From contig NZ_JACYXF010000006.1 in assembly GCF_015352985.1 (NCBI RefSeq), positions 173,466 to 237,465 on the forward strand: 64,000 bases of DNA. Direction: 5' to 3'. The translations under genes were made by a program, and so were the position numbers. This DNA is from Noviherbaspirillum malthae (lineage in GTDB: Bacteria; Pseudomonadota; Gammaproteobacteria; Burkholderiales; Burkholderiaceae_D). How positions within the stretch are numbered: position 1 is the stretch's first letter; each line of letters begins with the position of its first letter. The notes beneath the pieces were generated by a model. That model did not search any database. It was not told where the DNA came from and saw nothing but the letters and a program-made list of their open reading frames with translations. Shown here in pieces: positions 27,074 through 35,597 of the stretch.

Positions 27074-27139
27074 GGGTGCTCCATGGTCATTATTGCCGGC
27101 GCTCAACCGTGCGGCGGCAATAATGATCATGGAGCACCC
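27074..27139. terminator. Very long intergenic hairpin between convergent genes
   Basis: Two 25-base arms (27074-27098 and 27115-27139, starting GGGTGCTCCATG and ending CATGGAGCACCC) pair with a single G-U/A-C mismatch around a 16-base loop. It lies between the convergent CorC-type and MFS genes and could terminate both. The stem is far longer than a normal intrinsic terminator and lacks a T-run. Confidence 0.65.
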
Positions 27140-27169
27140 ATCAACCCCCAATATGCTGCCTGGCGGAAC

Positions 27170-28621
27170 TCAGCCCGACAGGCTCGCCACTTCTTCCAGC
27201 GCCTTTCTCTCCGCATCGACCGCATGTGACCTTGCCAGCAATCCTGCCAGCATGGCGAGAACTGCGCCGACCGCATAGCCGAGGGCGACCGAGCCGCGGT
27301 TGCCGCTCTCGATCAGCCAGCCGAACAGGACCGGCGCAATGAAGCCGCCGGTACCGGTGCCGATCGCATAGAAGATCGAAATGGCCATTGCGCGCATTTC
27401 CAGCGGAAAGACTTCGCTGACCGTCAGGTAGGCCGAACTGGCGGCGGTGGACGCAATGAAGAACAGTACGCTCCAGCACAGCGTCTGGCTGAACGCGGTC
27501 AGCCAGCCCTGCATGAAGGCAAAGCCGGTCAGCGCCAGTCCGATGCCGCTGAGAAGGTAGGTCAGCGAAATCATCCTGCGCCGGCCTATGCTGTCGAACA
27601 GCGGCCCCAGCAGGAAGGGACCGAGCACATTGCCGAGGGCGAAGGGAAAGATGTAGAGCGCCACCCGGTTGTCCGGCACCTGGTAGAAGCGGGTCAGCAC
27701 CAGCGCATAGGTAAAGAAGATGGCGTTGTAGACGAAGGCCTGGGCCACCATCATTGCCAGCACTACGATGCTGCGCCTGCGGTAGCGGTGCAGAAGTACG
27801 TTCAGCACCTGGCGCAGCGGCGGCGTTCCTGCCGAAGCGGAAGCATGTGCGGCGGCTGCATGGGATGCAAGAGAAGGCAGGGAACCGTGCTGCCGTGCAA
27901 CCTGTGCCTCGATGTCTTCGATGATGCGTCTGGCCTCGTCCGCGCGGCCATGCATCAGCAGCCAGCGCGGGCTTTCCGGCACATGGCGCCGCACCAGCAC
28001 GATCGCCACCGCCAGCACCGCGCCAAGGAGGAAACAAGCCCGCCAGCCTAGCGCCGGGCCGAGCACGTTCGGGTCGAGCAGCACCAGGCTCAGGCCGGCG
28101 CCCAGGGCTGCGCCGACCCAGAAGCTGGCATTGATTGCGAGATTGACCCGGCCGCGCACGCGCGCCGGTATGAGTTCGTCGATTGCGGAATTGATGGCCG
28201 CATATTCGCCGCCGATCCCGAGGCCGGTGATGAAGCGGCAGATGGAGAGAAACACGAAGCCGGTAGAGAATGCGGTCGCCAGCGTCGCCGCCATGTAGAC
28301 CGCGAGCGTGATCATGAACAGCTTCTTGCGGCCGAGCCTGTCGGTCAGGCGGCCGAACACCAGCGCCCCCAGGACCGCGCCGGCGATGTACAGCGAGCCG
28401 GTCCAGCCGACTTGCGCTGCGGTCAGCGCCAGCGTGTCCTGCCGTTCCAGCACGCTTCCTAGCGAGCCGATCAGTGTGACTTCCAGCCCGTCCAGCACCC
28501 AGGCGATGCCCAGCGCCATGACCACGCGCCAGTGCCAGCGCGACCACGGCAGGCGGTCCAGCCGGGAAGGAATGTCGCCGGCATTGTCGCTCACCGTCAC
28601 GCTCGAGTTCGCCGCAGTCAT
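27170..28621 (-). CDS. MFS transporter, sugar-porter/aromatic-acid-symporter-like
   Basis: A 483-residue transporter with 12 predicted helices. The loop 2-3 motif is FGRLTDRLGRKKLFM, the loop 8-9 counterpart is GPLFDSIGRRRMIS, and RFITGLGIGGEYAAIN and VPESPRWLLMHGR are typical of the sugar-porter and AAHS branches. A long cytoplasmic Ala/His-rich loop lies at about residues 230-270. The N-terminus starts MTAANSSVTV, and the start overlaps the stop of the upstream YihY-family gene by 4 bp (ATGA). The substrate is unknown; organic acids or sugars are likely. Confidence 0.88.
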   Translation of the reverse strand: MTAANSSVTVSDNAGDIPSRLDRLPWSRWHWRVVMALGIAWVLDGLEVTLIGSLGSVLERQDTLALTAAQVGWTGSLYIAGAVLGALVFGRLTDRLGRKKLFMITLAVYMAATLATAFSTGFVFLSICRFITGLGIGGEYAAINSAIDELIPARVRGRVNLAINASFWVGAALGAGLSLVLLDPNVLGPALGWRACFLLGAVLAVAIVLVRRHVPESPRWLLMHGRADEARRIIEDIEAQVARQHGSLPSLASHAAAAHASASAGTPPLRQVLNVLLHRYRRRSIVVLAMMVAQAFVYNAIFFTYALVLTRFYQVPDNRVALYIFPFALGNVLGPFLLGPLFDSIGRRRMISLTYLLSGIGLALTGFAFMQGWLTAFSQTLCWSVLFFIASTAASSAYLTVSEVFPLEMRAMAISIFYAIGTGTGGFIAPVLFGWLIESGNRGSVALGYAVGAVLAMLAGLLARSHAVDAERKALEEVASLSG

Positions 28622-29523
28622 TTCGGCTGCTTTCTTGCAACGGCGGCGTCGCGCAAGTCCTGCTTGTTGCCGGTGATATTGCCCGTCGGCGCATGTCTTT
28701 CGATGCAGGCGTTGATCTCCGCACCGAACAGCAGCACCGCCGCCGAAATATAGAAGTACAGAAGCAGCACGATGACCGAGCCGACGCTGCCGTAGGTGGC
28801 ACTGTAGTCGGCGAAATTGCGCACGTAATAATCAAAGCCCAGGGAGGCGAGAATCCAGATCAGCACCGCCAGTACGGCGCCCGGCGTAATGAAGGGAAAT
28901 CGCGGCTGGGCCGCCGGCGCGGAGTAATACACCAGCGCCGCGCTCAGGCTCAAGAGAAGAAGAATCACCGGCCAGCGCAGCCAGGTCCACAGCGTGACGA
29001 AGAACTGCTCGAAGCCGATCTGGTCGGACAGCCATTGCATGGCCTGCGGACCGATCAGCAGCAGCGCGGCGGACAGGATCAGGAGGGCGGCGATGGCCAT
29101 GGTGTAGAGAATGGAGAGCGGATACAGGAGCCAGATCGGCCGGTTTTCGCGAATGCCGTAGGCGGCATTGAAGGCATTCATCGTGGCGCGCGCCGCCGCC
29201 GAGGCGGTCCAGAGCGCAACCACCGCGCCGACGGAGAGCAGACCGCCCTGCGGCTCGCGCAGTTCATTGAGCACCACGTTGACCTGGTCCATCGCCTGTC
29301 CGGGCAGCAGGAACTCGGCCTGCTGGCGCAGCCAGTCAATGAAGTCCGGCAGATGAAGCGTACTGATCAGGGCGATCAGGAAAATGAAGAAGGGAAACAG
29401 GGAGAACAGGATGTGGTAAGCCAGCGCCGCTGCCTGGGTCGGCATGTCGTCGCCGATGAATTCCTTGAACGAAGTGACGAACAGCTTGCCGATGCTCAAG
29501 CCGCGAAGTCCGGGAATGTTCAT
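28618..29523 (-). CDS. YihY/BrkB-family inner-membrane protein
   Basis: A 301-residue membrane protein with six hydrophobic helices and the family blocks DDMPTQAAALAYHILFSLFPF, ALWTASAAARATMNAFNAAYG and YGSVGSVIVLLLYFYISAAVLLFGAEINACIE. Members were formerly misannotated as ribonuclease BN; the true role is unclear (BrkB is linked to serum resistance). It is translationally coupled to the MFS gene downstream. Confidence 0.9.
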   Translation of the reverse strand: MNIPGLRGLSIGKLFVTSFKEFIGDDMPTQAAALAYHILFSLFPFFIFLIALISTLHLPDFIDWLRQQAEFLLPGQAMDQVNVVLNELREPQGGLLSVGAVVALWTASAAARATMNAFNAAYGIRENRPIWLLYPLSILYTMAIAALLILSAALLLIGPQAMQWLSDQIGFEQFFVTLWTWLRWPVILLLLSLSAALVYYSAPAAQPRFPFITPGAVLAVLIWILASLGFDYYVRNFADYSATYGSVGSVIVLLLYFYISAAVLLFGAEINACIERHAPTGNITGNKQDLRDAAVARKQPK

Positions 29524-29646
29524 GGCGCTCCTGGAATGAAGTGACTGTCCTGTTGATATGCGGTAAGCCTTTCGCTTCTATAGACCTAGAGAGTGGTACA
29601 GGGAGATTGGTTTTGTCTTTTCACCGGGTTTATGCGTTGCGGCAAA

Positions 29647-29697
29647 GCGCAGCCTTGCTGATGCAACACGTCTTATGCTGTATCAGCAAGGCTGCGC
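29647..29697 (-). terminator. Terminator overlapping the end of the glycosidase-RmlD gene
   Basis: Perfect 16-bp arms (GCGCAGCCTTGCTGAT / ATCAGCAAGGCTGCGC) with a 19-base loop. One arm includes the last codons and stop of the minus-strand gene. A short TTTG follows on the transcript, so termination strength is uncertain. Confidence 0.65.
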
Positions 29698-32022
29698 CTC
29701 CCGTGAAACGGTAGCGAACAGGGCGCGGCTCGACACCCCAACAGCAGGTGCGGCCGACGCAAAGCCCGGCTTGGTGTCAGACGTTGCCGGCCTGCGCCGC
29801 CGCTCCGGAAGCGTCTTCTTCGGCCGCCTGCTCCTGGAGACGCAGGTATAACGCGTCAGCGCATCGTCGAGGGTAGGCAGCAGCACCGCTTTTTCGGTAC
29901 CCAGCGCGCTGTAGGATGGACGGGCGGCGACATGGTCGAGGCTGCTGCCCGGCCGCGCTTCCAGCCTGCCCGGATCGACATTGGCCATCGCGCAGGCCTT
30001 CAGCGCAAGATCGGCCCAGGTGATCGGCTGAGCATTGGTCAGGTGCCAGACGCCTTTTTCCCTGTCGATCAGCAGATCGAGGCTGGCATGCACCAGGTCG
30101 GGCACGTAGGTCGGCGTGACGGTGACGTCGTTGGCCGCCAAGAACGGCGAGCCGGCGGCGAGCGACTTTAATGCCTGCGTCAGGAAATTGTGGCTGTCCC
30201 ACGGACCGAAGAAGGCGCTGGTGCGGATGACCAGCGCTTGGGGATGGGTGTCGAGCACCCGGCGTTCCGCTTCCACTTTGCTCCTGCCATAGATGTTGAG
30301 CGGCGACACGCTGTCGCTCTCCACATACGGTGCCTGCTGCCGTCCGTCGAACACAAGGTCGCTGGAAAAAGTCATCAGCTGCACATTGTGGCGGATACAG
30401 GCGATCGCCAGCACCGACGGACCGAGCGTGTTTTCACGGAAGCAGCGTTCGCTGTCCCGTTCTGCCTCGTCCACGCGCACATAGCCGCCGGCATTGATGA
30501 CGGCCCAAGGCCGGTAGCGTTGCAGCGCACGCTCTACGGAAGCAGGATCGGCGATATCCATGTCCTGCCGGCTGACCAGGCGGTAGGACAGGTTGCGGGC
30601 TTCGCAGATGCGGGCATAGGCCTGCCCCAGCGTGCCGGTGGCGCCGGTGATGAGGATGGGCTGGACGAACTGCTTTCTTCCATGCTGCCGCTCGACGGTC
30701 AGCGAGGCGATAGCGGCGCTGGTCGCCACCGGCGGACAGAGGAAGCGACCGGGCCTGCGCCACCATCCCTGTCCCTGCAGCACCGGATGCGACAACGGAC
30801 GGCTGGCCGACAGCTCCCGCATCAGGCCGGCGACGGCGGTCGGACGCGGACGCGGCGTGCGCACGTCGAAGGGACCGGGTTCGTAATAGCCCTTGCAGGC
30901 AGTGACCAGGCAGTTCCAGTCGTAGGAACCGAGCAGGGCCCAGACCGTGACCGCTCTGACATCGGCGCCGTTGCGCTGCGCCTCCTGCGCCGCGTCCCAG
31001 ATTTCCAGCAGCCAGCGCATCTGGTCTTCGCGGTTGGCATCGATATGCGCTTCGGTAATCGCGATCGGCAGGCCGTAGCGCTCCCACGCTTCCTGCAGCA
31101 GCGGTCCGATGCCGGGCGTCGGCGTGGCAAGGGCGCGCGCGGCATGGATGTCGGCGTGGTGATGGTCGCGATAGGTGCCCACGAATTCCGGCGGATAGCG
31201 GTCGACCCGGTGATCCAGCCAGCGTTCGCTGGTGATGTAGTAATTGATGCCGATGACCTCGGGCGGGCAGGGGTTGTCGCGGAACCACAGGAATTGCGCT
31301 GCGTCGATGCCGGTCGCGGTGAGGTACTCCCAAAGCGCGTGTTCCGGCCCCACTTTGCCGCACAGCAGATCCCAGGAGAGCCAGCGGCGCTCGTTGTAGA
31401 AGCCGGCGAGTTCTTCAAGCTCCGGGGTGCTGTAGGTCTTGCCGAGGTCGTCGGTCTGCACCAGTTTGGCTGCGGGATTGACCTCGCGGATCGCCCGCAT
31501 CGATAGCACCACTGCGCGGCACTGGTTCAGCAGCGCCTGGATGAAGCTGCGTTCGTCGCGGCCGTGCGGATACCAGACGCCGTACAGGCCGGAAAATCGT
31601 GCCGTCGTCAACGGCTCGTTGACCGGGGTGTAATACTCCACCCAGGGATAGCGCCGGGCCACCGCGCCCGCAAACTCGGCGAGCTGTTCGGCAAAGCCGG
31701 GATCGACCAGGCTGGTATGGCGCGGACCGCTGCCATGGTGCACCAAGCCGACGATGGGCGTTACTCCGAGCTTTTGCAAGCCAGGAAGCCTTTCATCCGG
31801 CCAGGACCAGTCGGCGGATGCGATGCCGTCCGGCGCCGTGCGTTCCCACAAGACCGGGTAGCGGATAGCGCGGATGCCGAGCGATGCAAAGCGCTCCAGG
31901 TCGTCGTTGCGGGTGGCATGACCGTTTCTTTCCATCTGGCTGAAGTAATCGTCGCGGACTCGATTGACGGTGCATTCAAGTCCTCCCCATAGCTCGATTG
32001 GTTGCGTTGTTGGCTGTTCCAT
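29683..32022 (-). CDS. Fusion of family-1-like glycoside hydrolase and RmlD-type sugar-nucleotide reductase
   Basis: A 779-residue two-domain protein starting MEQPTTQPIELWGGLECTV; an in-frame ATG at 32109 would extend it by 29 residues. Residues about 8-410 form a (beta/alpha)8 glycosidase resembling GH1: the acid/base region is YYTPVNEPLTTARF, and a later ITEAHIDANREDQ carries the likely nucleophile Glu. Residues about 470-740 are an extended short-chain dehydrogenase like dTDP-4-dehydrorhamnose reductase (ILITGATGTLGQAY, FSSDLVFDG, YGRSKVEAE). The C-terminal 50 residues are basic and low-complexity. It follows the glycosyltransferase at 32140-33348, suggesting cell-surface polysaccharide work. 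The substrate is unknown. Confidence 0.85.
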   Translation of the reverse strand: MEQPTTQPIELWGGLECTVNRVRDDYFSQMERNGHATRNDDLERFASLGIRAIRYPVLWERTAPDGIASADWSWPDERLPGLQKLGVTPIVGLVHHGSGPRHTSLVDPGFAEQLAEFAGAVARRYPWVEYYTPVNEPLTTARFSGLYGVWYPHGRDERSFIQALLNQCRAVVLSMRAIREVNPAAKLVQTDDLGKTYSTPELEELAGFYNERRWLSWDLLCGKVGPEHALWEYLTATGIDAAQFLWFRDNPCPPEVIGINYYITSERWLDHRVDRYPPEFVGTYRDHHHADIHAARALATPTPGIGPLLQEAWERYGLPIAITEAHIDANREDQMRWLLEIWDAAQEAQRNGADVRAVTVWALLGSYDWNCLVTACKGYYEPGPFDVRTPRPRPTAVAGLMRELSASRPLSHPVLQGQGWWRRPGRFLCPPVATSAAIASLTVERQHGRKQFVQPILITGATGTLGQAYARICEARNLSYRLVSRQDMDIADPASVERALQRYRPWAVINAGGYVRVDEAERDSERCFRENTLGPSVLAIACIRHNVQLMTFSSDLVFDGRQQAPYVESDSVSPLNIYGRSKVEAERRVLDTHPQALVIRTSAFFGPWDSHNFLTQALKSLAAGSPFLAANDVTVTPTYVPDLVHASLDLLIDREKGVWHLTNAQPITWADLALKACAMANVDPGRLEARPGSSLDHVAARPSYSALGTEKAVLLPTLDDALTRYTCVSRSRRPKKTLPERRRRPATSDTKPGFASAAPAVGVSSRALFATVSREAQPC

Positions 32023-32139
32023 GGAATGTGTCAGGCTTTTGAAGCCGGCGAATGCGCGAACGCAGGCGCCGGATGGTCCGAATGAGCGGAGCCCGGTAAG
32101 GCAGCGCATGGCTGCCGTCTCAAGAACGTTTAATGAAGG

Positions 32140-33348
32140 TCAGTCGCGCAGTGCGGCGCGGTTGGCTCCTGCAGCACCTTGCAGACGATAGCCGGCGGCG
32201 GCCTCGTCGGGCACTTCATTGGCAGCCTGTGCAGTCTGTCTCAGTCTGCCGGGCTGTTGTGCGCCTTGCTCCAGCAGCTTGTGCATGCTCATGGCGGTTA
32301 CGTCCCATGAAGTGCGCGAGAGCTTGTCGCGCATCTGGCGTATGCGCCTGAGCTTTTCGTCGCTGTCCATAGCCAGCACGCGCTCGCAGGCGGCAATGAA
32401 TTCCGGGGCGGTCACCGCGATCTCCACCACATCGCTGTGCAGATCCACCACATCCTTGACCGGCGTGCTGACGATTGGCAGTTCCGCCGCCATGTATTCG
32501 AGCGACTTGGTCGGACTGATGAAGCGCGTCGATTCATTCATGGCAAACGGCATCAGGCAGACATCCCAGGCCGCAAGGAACTGCGGCAGCGCGGTATAGG
32601 GCTGCTGGCCCATGTAGTGAATGTTGGGCCGCTGCGGCAGGCTTGCCGCATCGATCTTGACCACCGGTCCGACCAGCACGACCTGCCATTCCGGATGCGC
32701 ATCGGCAAGCTGGCCGGCCAGTTCGGTGTCGAAGCGCTCGTCGATCACGCCGTAAAAGCCCAGCACCGGCCGCGGAAGGTCTTTCAGGTCGGAATGCGCG
32801 ATGTTGCGGTCGAGCGCCTGGCGGAAATGATTGACGTCGACGCTGCTCGGAAAGCAGTGCACGTTGGGATGACGGTCTTTCTTGGCTTCATACAGGCTCG
32901 GGCCGCCGGTGAAAACGATGTCGGCCCGGCGCAGCAGTTCATCTTCGCGCGGCAGCAGCGCCGGAGGCGGATTCTTGAAGGCGCTGAGTTCGTCCATGCA
33001 GTCATAGACCACCTGTCGCGGCTTGAGCTCGTCGAGCAGCGGCAGGGCCATCGGGGTATAGAACCAGACGATGGGATCGGGATGCTGCTTGCCCAGGGCA
33101 CGTACCATCTTGCGCAGGTACGGCATCTGCTTGTCGTCGAAGCCGAATTCCCGCACCGGGGTCAGGGGCTTGCAGACAGTCAGGTTGGGAAGCGGATTGG
33201 AAATCTGCAGCTCCGGTTCGCCGTCGCGGTATTCGGGTTCTTCGACAAGGATGATGTTGTAGTGGCGGGAGAGCCGGGAGAGCAGATGCTGAGGGCGCTG
33301 ATACACGAAATTCCAGCGCAGATGGCAGAAGACTATGATCGAATCCAT
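32140..33348 (-). CDS. Group 1-like glycosyltransferase (GT-B fold)
   Basis: A 402-residue cytoplasmic GT-B transferase. It starts MDSIIVFCHLRWNFVYQRPQHLLSR, a beginning shared by TuaH-like enzymes. The N-domain continues with VVYDCMDELSAF. The C-domain has PRPVLGFYGVIDERFD, NIHYMGQQPYTALPQFLAAWDVCLMPF and the E-x7-type nucleotide-sugar region SPTKSLEYMAAELPIVST. The last 40 residues are low-complexity. It precedes the glycosidase-RmlD fusion by 117 bp on the same strand, probably one operon for an exopolysaccharide or glycolipid. Confidence 0.88.
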   Translation of the reverse strand: MDSIIVFCHLRWNFVYQRPQHLLSRLSRHYNIILVEEPEYRDGEPELQISNPLPNLTVCKPLTPVREFGFDDKQMPYLRKMVRALGKQHPDPIVWFYTPMALPLLDELKPRQVVYDCMDELSAFKNPPPALLPREDELLRRADIVFTGGPSLYEAKKDRHPNVHCFPSSVDVNHFRQALDRNIAHSDLKDLPRPVLGFYGVIDERFDTELAGQLADAHPEWQVVLVGPVVKIDAASLPQRPNIHYMGQQPYTALPQFLAAWDVCLMPFAMNESTRFISPTKSLEYMAAELPIVSTPVKDVVDLHSDVVEIAVTAPEFIAACERVLAMDSDEKLRRIRQMRDKLSRTSWDVTAMSMHKLLEQGAQQPGRLRQTAQAANEVPDEAAAGYRLQGAAGANRAALRD

Positions 33349-33483
33349 GTAACCTCGAAGAAATAAGCGTTGGTAAGAAGCTAATATCTTTTCGAGGCAG
33401 ATGTTGTCACTTCGTTCAATCTTGCTGCGCCGTCCTTGATGAAGATGGAAAAAAGCGGAAAAACACGAATTTACGATAATTTT

Positions 33484-33505
33484 GTGTCTGTTATCGAACA
33501 GACAC
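33484..33505. terminator. Short perfect hairpin upstream of the glycosyltransferase
   Basis: A 9-bp stem GTGTCTGTT / AACAGACAC with a 4-base loop, followed on the plus strand by TTTTA. A second hairpin with CCCGGG cores (about 33514-33537) lies beside it. They sit between the small minus-strand gene and the glycosyltransferase and may end the iminopeptidase transcript. Confidence 0.5.
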
Positions 33506-33558
33506 TTTTACCTGTCCCGGGCTTTGATACCGGGACTTTTCGGCAATTTTTCAGAAAA

Positions 33559-33747
33559 TCATTCTTTCTGGGAGGATGGGACCGCAGCGCTGGAACGCTT
33601 GGCCACGGGGGGGAAGTCGACTTCGCAATGAGCGGCGTCTGCGGCGGCCACGCAAGCTTCGAATTTGTCTGCGACCTGAACGACATCAAACACGTAGACA
33701 GTGTCGTCGACCTGGACTTCCTTGGTGTTGAGGCGAATAGTTGCCAT
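33559..33747 (-). CDS. Small protein of unknown function downstream of iminopeptidase
   Basis: A 62-residue acidic protein (MATIRLNTKEVQVDDTVYVF start) with an AAAAGGG ribosome-binding site 8 bases before the ATG. The N-terminal 35 residues look like a compact beta/alpha unit; the end is Ser/Lys-rich. It begins 50 bp after the proline iminopeptidase stop on the same strand. I recognise no family. The opposite strand is also open here, but that frame has no ribosome-binding site. Confidence 0.6.
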   Translation of the reverse strand: MATIRLNTKEVQVDDTVYVFDVVQVADKFEACVAAADAAHCEVDFPPVAKRSSAAVPSSQKE

Positions 33748-33797
33748 GGATTACCCTTTTCAAAGAAAAAATAAAAATGAAGGAATGGAAATTGGAG

Positions 33798-34799
33798 TCA
33801 AACCGGGCCCGATGCCTGCAGCGCGGCTGCATCGAAACGCTTGTTTCGCTTGAAATACTCGATTGCCTGAATGACCTTGCTGCGGATGCCGGGTTCCGCC
33901 GGTGAATGCCCGGCATCTGGCGCGATATGCAGCACCGACCCCGGCCAGGCGCGATGAATGCTGTAAGCGGCGGCCGGCGGCGCAATCACGTCATGACCGC
34001 CTTGGATGATCATCACAGGCAGGTGCGAGATGCGGCCGATATCCCTGAGCAGGCTTCCCGGTTCCAGAAACATGCTGTTCCTGAAGTAGAAGGCATCGAG
34101 CCTGCCGGTGCCGTAGACTACAGGGTCGTTCTTTACCGCTTCCTCTATCAACGCCGGATCCTGGCGCAGCAGCGAGCAGGCTTCGGTGTACTTGAACCAG
34201 CGGCGCGCGGCGTCCATGCGCGCATCCGCGTCCTTTCCAAACAGGCGTTTCTCGTAGGCAGTGAGAATGTCGTGCTTTTCCTGCTGCGGAATCCAGCTGA
34301 TGAAGTCGTCATGCGCCTTCGGAAAGAAGCGCCGCATGCCGTGCAGGAACCAGTCGATCTCGTCGGGACTGCCGAGGAAGATGCCGCGCAAAACGAAGCC
34401 GAGACAGGCATCCGGATAGGTCTGTCCATACGCCAGCGACAGCGTGGTGCCCCATGAACCGCCGGTCACCAGCCACTTGTCGATGCCCAGCATCTTGCGC
34501 AGCGCTTCCATGTCTTCCACCAGAAGCTGGGTGGTGTTGCGCTCGACTTCGGCAAGCGGAGTGGAGCGGAAGGCGCCGCGCTGGTCGAACAGGATGATGC
34601 GGTAGGTATCGGGGTCGTACCAGCAGCGCTTTTCCGGCGACGAGCCGCCGCCCGGGCCGCCGTGCACATACACCACCGGGATGCCGTCGGGATTGCCGCA
34701 TTCTTCCCAGTACATCGTATGAAGGTCATCGATAGGCAGCATGCCGGTGCGGCGCGGTTCGATGGGAGGAAAGAAATCAAAGTCGGGAGAAGCGTCCAT
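33798..34799 (-). CDS. pip: Proline iminopeptidase
   Basis: A 333-residue alpha/beta hydrolase of peptidase family S33 that removes N-terminal proline from peptides in the cytoplasm. Markers are VVYVHGGPGGGSSP (oxyanion loop), FDQRGAFRSTP, the nucleophile elbow TGGSWGTTLSLAYG, the acid region GGHDVIAPP and the catalytic His in APDAGHSPAEPG. The usual DQRGCGRS is DQRGAFRS here. The start is MDASPDFDFFPP, with no better in-frame Met upstream. It is followed by a small unknown gene. Confidence 0.92.
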   Translation of the reverse strand: MDASPDFDFFPPIEPRRTGMLPIDDLHTMYWEECGNPDGIPVVYVHGGPGGGSSPEKRCWYDPDTYRIILFDQRGAFRSTPLAEVERNTTQLLVEDMEALRKMLGIDKWLVTGGSWGTTLSLAYGQTYPDACLGFVLRGIFLGSPDEIDWFLHGMRRFFPKAHDDFISWIPQQEKHDILTAYEKRLFGKDADARMDAARRWFKYTEACSLLRQDPALIEEAVKNDPVVYGTGRLDAFYFRNSMFLEPGSLLRDIGRISHLPVMIIQGGHDVIAPPAAAYSIHRAWPGSVLHIAPDAGHSPAEPGIRSKVIQAIEYFKRNKRFDAAALQASGPV

Positions 34800-35093
34800 G
34801 GTTCTTTGCAAGGAAGGGATTAACGGGTGTGCATTCGTGAGTCCAGACCATGGCGGTGCATGAAGATTCAATCTTGTCGGTCCGCTTTTTTGGAAGCCTA
34901 TCGGAGTGAATTCCTTGCCGTCTTCATCAGCGAACCGTTGGAGCGAGCGGAAACCTCGTTCCGAAGCCAGGGCAAGCAAAGAGGAAAAAGACATCGTAAT
35001 ATATCCGGGCCGCATCAAAGCGCCGCCAGGCGCGTCGGCTCGCAGCACCCTCCTGATTTGCTGATTCGCCCGATAACAACAAGGAGTTGAGAC

Positions 35094-35597
35094 ATGGCAA
35101 AACTGAACGTCAATGGCGCGGTACGAGAGTTCGAGGCGGAGGAGGATACGCCGCTGCTCTGGGTGCTGCGGGAGCAACTGGGACTGACCGGCACCAAGTA
35201 CGGCTGCGGTATCGCCCAGTGCGGCGCCTGCACCGTGCATATCGACGGCGAACCCACGCGCAGCTGCGTGCGCCCGGTGTCCACCGTGACCGCCGAGCAG
35301 AAGATCGTCACCATCGAAGGCCTGTCGAAAGACGGTTCGCACCCGGTGCAGAAAGCCTGGGCCGCACTCGACGTGCCGCAGTGCGGCTTCTGCCAGAGCG
35401 GCATGATCATGGCGGTCGCTGCGCTGCTCAAGGAAAAGCCCAATCCCACCGATGCCGACATCAACCAGTCGATCACCAATATCTGCCGCTGCGGCACCTA
35501 TAACCGGGTGCGTGCCGCAATCAAGGTCGTAGCCCAGGGCGGCAACACCCGCAGCGCCGGCCTCGCCATCCAGCATGCCGACGGGAGCACGACATGA
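35094..35597 (+). CDS. iorA: [2Fe-2S] subunit of IorAB-type molybdenum hydroxylase
   Basis: A 167-residue small subunit of the xanthine oxidase family, closest in style to isoquinoline 1-oxidoreductase alpha. It passes electrons from the molybdenum site through two [2Fe-2S] clusters. The plant-ferredoxin-like motif is YGCGIAQCGACTVHIDG and the second cluster is CGFCQSGMIM ... NICRCGTYNRV. AAGGAGTTGAGAC precedes the ATG. The stop overlaps iorB (ATGA). It opens an eight-gene operon that continues with sox and flavocytochrome genes, an unusual setting. Confidence 0.92.
   Translation: MAKLNVNGAVREFEAEEDTPLLWVLREQLGLTGTKYGCGIAQCGACTVHIDGEPTRSCVRPVSTVTAEQKIVTIEGLSKDGSHPVQKAWAALDVPQCGFCQSGMIMAVAALLKEKPNPTDADINQSITNICRCGTYNRVRAAIKVVAQGGNTRSAGLAIQHADGSTT

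Noticed and set aside
28693..29544. A 283-codon plus-strand frame opposite the YihY-family gene
   Set aside because: Antisense to a gene with strong family motifs; Gln/Gly/Arg-rich composition marks it as a shadow.
33436..33774. A 112-codon plus-strand frame covering the small gene at 33559-33747
   Set aside because: The minus-strand frame has a proper ribosome-binding site and operon position after pip; the plus frame has neither.
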